Source: Bacillota bacterium
Lineage (GTDB): Bacteria > Bacillota > UBA4882 > UBA8346
Direction: 5' to 3'
NCBI GenBank assembly: GCA_023429995.1
Contig: JAEZCE010000077.1
Coordinates: forward strand, 31,001 to 95,000
Length of the DNA: 64,000 nt
Part shown: positions 59,868 to 64,000 of the stretch, piece by piece
Numbering within the stretch: position 1 is the stretch's first letter
Layout of the letters: each line of letters opens with the position of its first letter
Program-made: the position numbers and the translations under genes
Notes under the pieces: generated by a model
Database searches by the model: none
Told to the model about the DNA's origin: nothing
The model's input: only the letters and a program-made list of their open reading frames with translations

Positions 59868-59912
59868 GATATACAATATATAGCAATCAAATTCTACCAT
59901 ATATTGTATATC
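59868..59912. repeat. AT-rich palindrome, copy 2
   Basis: GATATACAATATAT (59868-59881) and ATATATTGTATATC (59899-59912) are perfect 14-base inverted arms around a 17-base loop. The ATATACAATA core is shared with 28877-28933. It lies just after asnB and before the convergent lipoprotein gene. Confidence 0.65.
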
Positions 59913-59923
59913 TGCGTTTAATT

Positions 59924-60382
59924 TTATTTCTGCTTGGGAATCACTGAAGAAGCGGACGGTTTTATGTTTTTCATGGCGTCTTTAATACTGCGAACATCTT
60001 TAGATACAGCAGTTTTATTTTTGGTTTTCACATCAGCCTGAAGTTTGGTATACATTACGTCAAAGTTGGCGGTATTCCGAAGACTTTTTCCTTTGGATCC
60101 GGTCGGCTGAAATCTCATCATGTCGCCGCCTAACGAATTGGTCTCGCTGTTAACCTTGGACCAATCACCTTTATTGAGTGAATTTTCAATTCTGGTCAGC
60201 CGGTTGGTGATATCCTTTTCGGTCATACCAGAAACAGCCGGGGTCCGTTTGGTTGGGGAAGTCATTTTGGGCCTTGTTGGGGCGGGCCTGGACTTATTGG
60301 AATTCGGAAAAAGGGTACAGCCATTGATCATGATACTAAAAATCAACAACCAAGTTGCCAAAAATATTTTCGAAGTATGCAT
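59924..60382 (-). CDS. Putative lipoprotein
   Basis: The 152-residue protein has a lipoprotein signal ending IMING-C (Cys22) followed by a Pro/Ser/Thr/Lys-rich linker and a helical domain (MTEKDITNRLTRIENSLNKGDWSKVNSETNSLGGDMMRF; FDVMYTKLQADVKTKNKTAVSKDVRSIKDAMKNI). The pattern of paired helices could bind another helix or nucleic acid. A GGAGGTG ribosome site precedes ATG 60382. The family is not recognised. Confidence 0.8.
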   Translation of the reverse strand: MHTSKIFLATWLLIFSIMINGCTLFPNSNKSRPAPTRPKMTSPTKRTPAVSGMTEKDITNRLTRIENSLNKGDWSKVNSETNSLGGDMMRFQPTGSKGKSLRNTANFDVMYTKLQADVKTKNKTAVSKDVRSIKDAMKNIKPSASSVIPKQK

Positions 60383-60718
60383 TTTTTCACCTCCTTAGTC
60401 AGTATGTTTGCCAAATGCCGTTTGGTAGTTTGGACATTTTGTTTATAACACCATGGATCTAAAAATGTTTTATGCAGTCTGTTATTAGATTACCTAAGCG
60501 GGCTTTTTTTCAAACCTGTTGGGAGAGTATAATTGATGGTAATCCTGGAATTAATTTCGTCCTTCAAACCTTATCCAAGGGACTTAACCGGACCATTGAA
60601 TTGCCTTCGGCCCTTTTATATAGTTTTCTTCCCCGGCAGCCGCTGGACACCATAATTTAGTAAAGAACGGGGTGTGTTTATTTAAGTAACCGTACATCAA
60701 GTTGGGTATTCTATTTTT
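60383..60718. other. Intergenic region, no convincing gene
   Basis: A 62-codon ORF at 60472-60660 lacks a ribosome site and any family likeness. The segment presumably holds promoters for the lipoprotein (minus) and the following membrane protein (plus), but no consensus pair stands out. Confidence 0.45.
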
Positions 60719-61171
60719 ATGGCTTATATTTTGGTTGCAGTTGCGCTTTGGGTACTCTTTTTCTGGTTTATAGCTGATTATGAACGTGGGAAATATTATC
60801 CAACCCTATTGTTTAGCGCTTTGCTTGCATTGGTGGCTGATCTTTTTGGCGTGACTTTTGATCAGTGGGCCTACCATGGACCTGTAGTGGGAGCTTTAAG
60901 TCTTTGGTCGGATCTTGGAATTGCCCCTGCCGAAAGCGGATTATTTATGCGTTTTTATCCTACTCCATTTAATAAAGCGGCTAAAATATGTTATTTTACA
61001 ATTTGGTCAATGGGTAATGCCTTGGGTGAATGGCTTTTTGTTCAGCAAGGCTGGATTGTTTACCATCGCTGGACTCCAATTCGAGCCGCTGTTTTTTATT
61101 ATCTTTATTGGGCTGCTGTTTGGACCCAGGAATATTGGTATAATGCGACGGGTAGATTGAAGACAGACTAG
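60719..61171 (+). CDS. CBO0543-like small membrane protein
   Basis: The 150-residue protein has four hydrophobic segments and the pattern FTIWSMGNALGEWLFVQQGWIVYHRW, with aromatic-rich loops, as in the CBO0543 family of Bacillota membrane proteins of unknown role. No enzymatic motif is seen. The upstream ribosome site is weak, so the start at ATG 60719 is provisional. Confidence 0.65.
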   Translation: MAYILVAVALWVLFFWFIADYERGKYYPTLLFSALLALVADLFGVTFDQWAYHGPVVGALSLWSDLGIAPAESGLFMRFYPTPFNKAAKICYFTIWSMGNALGEWLFVQQGWIVYHRWTPIRAAVFYYLYWAAVWTQEYWYNATGRLKTD

Positions 61172-61310
61172 TTTTTAAATTAAACATAATTAATTCAGGA
61201 AATATGCCGATAACTGAGTAGATTGACGGAGTCTGAAAGTTCGTTGATTTTTATCATTCTCGGGATAGTAGCTATAGGGACCATTTGGTTAAGGAGACTT
61301 AAGGATTTTA

Positions 61311-62600
61311 ATGATCCGTTTCAGAAAATCGACTTTTAGTGATCGCCCGGCTTTGCTGGATCTCATTGAGGAAGGGTTCGCGTTTGAAGGGGAGCAAATC
61401 GATCCCAAAGAAGGCGCCGAGCATAGAATGCTATTTTCTTATTTATATAGCAAATCCTCTTGGAATCCTGACTGGGTTCAAATAGCCGAGGACGAAGGCA
61501 GGATAGTGGCCGCGGCGGGCTATTTTCCCCAGACTCTATCATTTGATGAGATAACGATTCCTGCGGGCGCTATTTCCCCTGTGGTTACCCTTCCGGCGTA
61601 TCGTTCGCAGAAATTAGCCAGAAAATGTTTAGACCAAGTCATGGAGGATCTTGCCGGACGGGGTGTGCCGTTAGTGTTTTTGTGGGGATTGCCTTTTTAT
61701 TATCCCAAATTGGGCTTTGTTCCTTTATTGCCGCGCTATAAAACCCGACTCTTGCCGAAACAGGCGCAGGCTTACAATGTTGGATTTCAAGAATCCTCCG
61801 GTAATCTCCGACAATGTCGCTTTGAGGATTTGAGCCAAATTGATGGTTTATATAGACAAAATCAAGAAAATTATTGGTTGCAGCCCATTCGAAATCTAGA
61901 TTGGTGGCAGGAAAGATACCAGGAAATCGGGATTGATGGCGCATTTATTAAAGAGGTTCCTTTTCCAAAAAAGGAGAATTTGTTGGTGTGGGAGAATACT
62001 CCTTGTGAAATATCAGGCTATTTGAATTATAGCGAGGAGTATTTTAATTACATTCTCCAGCCGAATGATGAAAAAGTTGTGATTGGCGAATCAGCTGCAA
62101 AAGATGTTGAATCTGCAATGCTGATGATTGGAAGTTTTTTAAAACTGCTGAAACCCCATCAAACTCTTTATGTCCGGGGAACCCCTGATCATTCCGTAAA
62201 TACCGCGCTTTACCGCCTTGGGGGAACTCATTTCGAACCGGCCCCTTTAGCTGGAATGTTTAAAGTAACGGATTGGACATCGCTTTTTAGATATTTATCT
62301 CCTTTGTTGCGCCGACGAGTTTCGGGCCGGCACCGAACTTTTGAAAATGAAATTCGCTATCGATGGAGTGTAAATAGTTTATCCATCGAATTGATTATCG
62401 AAAAACAATTGGTAAACACGATTGTAACGAAAGCTGTGACCGTTCCGGAAATGGACCATAACGTAATGCTTACCCGGCTTGTTTTTGGTCAATATCACCA
62501 TTCTGACCTTCAAGCCTTTGAGGATAATCAGGCAGAAATTTTAAAGATTTTATTTCCGCCGAAATATCCTTTTATATGGGATGCAAACTATTTGTATTGA
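61311..62600 (+). CDS. GNAT family acetyltransferase, Eis-like layout
   Basis: The 429-residue protein starts with a GNAT domain (MIRFRKSTFSDRPALLDLI; ISPVVTLPAYRSQKLARKCLDQVMEDLAGRGVPLVFLWGLPFYYPKLGFVP). The YRSQKLARK stretch is the acetyl-CoA pyrophosphate loop (a Q/RxxGxG/A variant). The long C-terminal part, ending in a YHHSDLQAF segment, fits the sterol-carrier-like third domain of Eis-type proteins. The substrate, an amine on an aminoglycoside, peptide or protein, is unknown. ATG 61311 is preceded by AGGA-rich sequence. Confidence 0.78.
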   Translation: MIRFRKSTFSDRPALLDLIEEGFAFEGEQIDPKEGAEHRMLFSYLYSKSSWNPDWVQIAEDEGRIVAAAGYFPQTLSFDEITIPAGAISPVVTLPAYRSQKLARKCLDQVMEDLAGRGVPLVFLWGLPFYYPKLGFVPLLPRYKTRLLPKQAQAYNVGFQESSGNLRQCRFEDLSQIDGLYRQNQENYWLQPIRNLDWWQERYQEIGIDGAFIKEVPFPKKENLLVWENTPCEISGYLNYSEEYFNYILQPNDEKVVIGESAAKDVESAMLMIGSFLKLLKPHQTLYVRGTPDHSVNTALYRLGGTHFEPAPLAGMFKVTDWTSLFRYLSPLLRRRVSGRHRTFENEIRYRWSVNSLSIELIIEKQLVNTIVTKAVTVPEMDHNVMLTRLVFGQYHHSDLQAFEDNQAEILKILFPPKYPFIWDANYLY

Positions 62601-62645
62601 AGGGAATTGCTTTGATCCAAGAATTTTCGAGGAGGTGGTTTAAAT

Positions 62646-63821
62646 ATGAGCCAGCTAGCATTAACGAAAGCGGCTGTTTTAACACCGTTTAATTTAATCG
62701 AAGAAGCAACAATCTTAATCGATGGGAAACGGATTGTAGCCGTTGGTCATACAGATTCTATTGAAATACCTTCGGGATTTCGGGAAGTTTCTCTGGAAGG
62801 TTTATTCATTGCTCCAGGTTTTATCGATCAACATTTGCATGGCGGAGGCGGCGCGGAAATCGCTTCCGGGACAACGGATAGTTTTGTTGAAACGGCAAAA
62901 TTTCATGCGGCTCACGGTACCACCTCGTTTCTTGCAACGGTGATTTCTGATAGCCGGGAAAAGCTGGAAAAAATAGCCAAGTCTTATGCTGCGCTTCAAG
63001 AAATGGACTATAAGGGAGCGCGATGTTTGGGTATTCATTTGGAAGGGCCCTATATATCGGATAAATACCCGGGAATTGATTCGGGACCCCATTTGCGGTT
63101 GCCGTCTGTAGGTGAAGTGTCGACATTGCAAAGACTCAGTAACGGTGGCATAAAAATTGTGACAATGGCTCCGGAACTTCCAGGCGCTTTGGATGTAGCA
63201 GAAACTTTAGCAAATGAAGGCATTATTAGCGAAATCGGGCACAGCGCTGCAGATTTTAATCAGACATTAGAGGCCGTGTCGGCTGGTTTTAAAGGTGTGA
63301 CTCATTGCTTTAATCAGATGACGGCGTTTCATCACCGCGAACCTGGAATCATCGGCGCGGCGCTTACCAGACCTGAATTGTATGTGGAACTTATTGCGGA
63401 TGGTGTTCATTTGCATAAAGCTACTATCGATATAGTATACCGGGCTAAGGGCCCGGAGGGAATTATTTTGGTTTCGGATGCAATGCCTCCAGCCGGTCTT
63501 CTCGATGGATGTTTTCATACTTCGGTTGGAGATCTTACTTCAACGATGAATGCATTGCGAAATGAAGCGGGACAGCTGGCTGGTAGCGTTATAACTTTGG
63601 ATAAGGCCGTAAAAAATGTTATCCAATATACGGATTGTACTCTTCCGGAGGCTTTCAGAATGGCGACTTATAATCCGGCGAGGTTTTTAGGAATAAATAA
63701 GAGAAAAGGCAGCCTGTATCCTGGTAAAGATGCCGACCTGGTCATTATGACGAATGATTTGGAAGTTATTGCCACAATGGTAAATGGTGAAGTGATTAGC
63801 GGGTTGATTTCTTTGGATTAA
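62646..63821 (+). CDS. nagA: N-acetylglucosamine-6-phosphate deacetylase
   Basis: The 391-residue amidohydrolase has APGFIDQHLHGGGGAEIASGT (metal-binding region), HLEGPYIS with metal Glu, EIGHSAADF, GVTHCFNQMTAFHHREPGIIGAAL with substrate His, and VSDAMPPAG with catalytic Asp. It ends in the NPARFLGINKRKGSLYPGKDADLVIM motif of the amidohydrolase C-terminus. It removes acetate from GlcNAc-6-P to give GlcN-6-P for glycolysis or wall recycling. GAGGAGG precedes ATG 62646. nagB is not in view. Confidence 0.93.
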   Translation: MSQLALTKAAVLTPFNLIEEATILIDGKRIVAVGHTDSIEIPSGFREVSLEGLFIAPGFIDQHLHGGGGAEIASGTTDSFVETAKFHAAHGTTSFLATVISDSREKLEKIAKSYAALQEMDYKGARCLGIHLEGPYISDKYPGIDSGPHLRLPSVGEVSTLQRLSNGGIKIVTMAPELPGALDVAETLANEGIISEIGHSAADFNQTLEAVSAGFKGVTHCFNQMTAFHHREPGIIGAALTRPELYVELIADGVHLHKATIDIVYRAKGPEGIILVSDAMPPAGLLDGCFHTSVGDLTSTMNALRNEAGQLAGSVITLDKAVKNVIQYTDCTLPEAFRMATYNPARFLGINKRKGSLYPGKDADLVIMTNDLEVIATMVNGEVISGLISLD

Positions 63822-63887
63822 AACTTAAATAATAACGAAGGTCTTTTGGATGTAATCGAGAAAATGATTTATTTTGTAATTTAATTA

Positions 63888-63916
63888 TTGACATCGGATT
63901 CGTGATGTGTTATCCT
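63888..63916 (+). promoter_or_regulatory. Tandem promoter P1 at the right edge
   Basis: A consensus -35 TTGACA (63888-63893) is followed after 17 bases by TATCCT (63911-63916). A second promoter lies 84 bases downstream in the same direction. Confidence 0.6.
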
Positions 63917-63971
63917 AACATAGCTGTCGCGAGACAAATGCAATTGAAAAAATTAAAAAAATAAATTGTTA

Positions 63972-64000
63972 TTGACAAACGGCAAGCAACTTGATATAAT
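63972..64000 (+). promoter_or_regulatory. Tandem promoter P2, consensus, at the right edge
   Basis: TTGACA (63972-63977) and TATAAT (63995-64000) are 17 bases apart, with TG before the -10. Both hexamers match the sigma-A consensus perfectly. Transcription would start beyond the window; the spacing and strength of P1/P2 are typical of rRNA operons of Bacillota. Confidence 0.8.

Noticed and set aside
60472..60660. 62-codon ORF upstream of the CBO0543-like gene
   Set aside because: No ribosome site or family likeness.

Overview
The window reads as a chromosomal stretch of an anaerobic, endospore-forming member of the Bacillota (Firmicutes) that probably has an outer membrane. Spore formation is indicated by two complete gerA-type germinant receptor operons (16463-20614 and 44625-48661) and a 37-residue YjcZ-like peptide gene (49403-49516). 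An outer membrane is suggested by a secreted protein at 57112-57771 with the layout of a small beta-barrel and a C-terminal Phe. Anaerobic habit is suggested by a YjjI/YjjW glycyl-radical pair and three further radical SAM enzymes. Strong Shine-Dalgarno sites and frequent GTG/TTG starts fit Bacillota. Negativicutes or Limnochordia/Hydrogenispora-like lineages would fit, but the sequence does not decide between them.

Left part (1-16350). A group at 2-4842 holds a radical SAM/SPASM enzyme (cut by the window edge), a saccharopine-dehydrogenase-like enzyme, a LysE-type exporter and an ALDH7-type aminoadipate-semialdehyde dehydrogenase, suggesting metabolism around lysine or aminoadipate semialdehyde. 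A broken XRE-repressor relic follows. Next is a divergent control region between a YczE-like membrane protein and a LacI-family regulator, with mirrored -35 arms and repeated operator-like sites. Then comes a nucleoside module: a self-contained ECF transporter (S, T, A, A'), uridine phosphorylase, convergent phosphopentomutase (deoB), a Crp/Fnr regulator, and the glycyl-radical protein YjjI with its activase YjjW. Nucleosides are presumably imported, phosphorolysed, and the pentose 1-phosphate moved into central metabolism.

Middle part (16463-32576). After the first ger operon comes a tightly packed seven-gene operon (21179-28846): two different radical SAM enzymes, a cytoplasmic GH26-like barrel protein, a three-gene ABC-2 exporter and a DegT-type PLP aminotransferase. 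This looks like a biosynthesis-and-export locus for an unknown metabolite and is one of the two best candidates for an undescribed system. PHP, VTT and small membrane proteins, a phage-type ABA-sandwich protein and tRNA-Arg(CCT) follow.

Right-centre (32577-48661). A minus-strand operon encodes an OB-like/AGE-type epimerase fusion, a GH13 amylase-family enzyme and a membrane protein. Divergent to it is a seven-gene operon (38759-44543) with two DJ-1/PfpI proteins, a benzoylformate-decarboxylase-type ThDP enzyme, a tandem EthD protein, a muconolactone-isomerase-like protein, a SnoaL-like protein and an ankyrin-repeat protein. It looks like an uncharacterised catabolic or detoxification pathway and is the second candidate system. 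The second ger operon has a different gene order.

Right part (48662-64000). This holds small spore-type and Cys-rich proteins, a possible small RNA, a second VTT protein, DeoD, RtcB with a short upstream ORF, a 63-bp tandem repeat array, an MFS transporter, a nitroreductase, the beta-barrel protein, AsnB, a lipoprotein, a GNAT acetyltransferase and NagA. The window ends in two strong tandem promoters of the kind that drive rRNA operons. Dispersed non-coding repeats include a two-hairpin element of about 110 bp in two copies (32206-32314, 38484-38592) and an AT-rich palindrome in two copies (28877-28933, 59868-59912).
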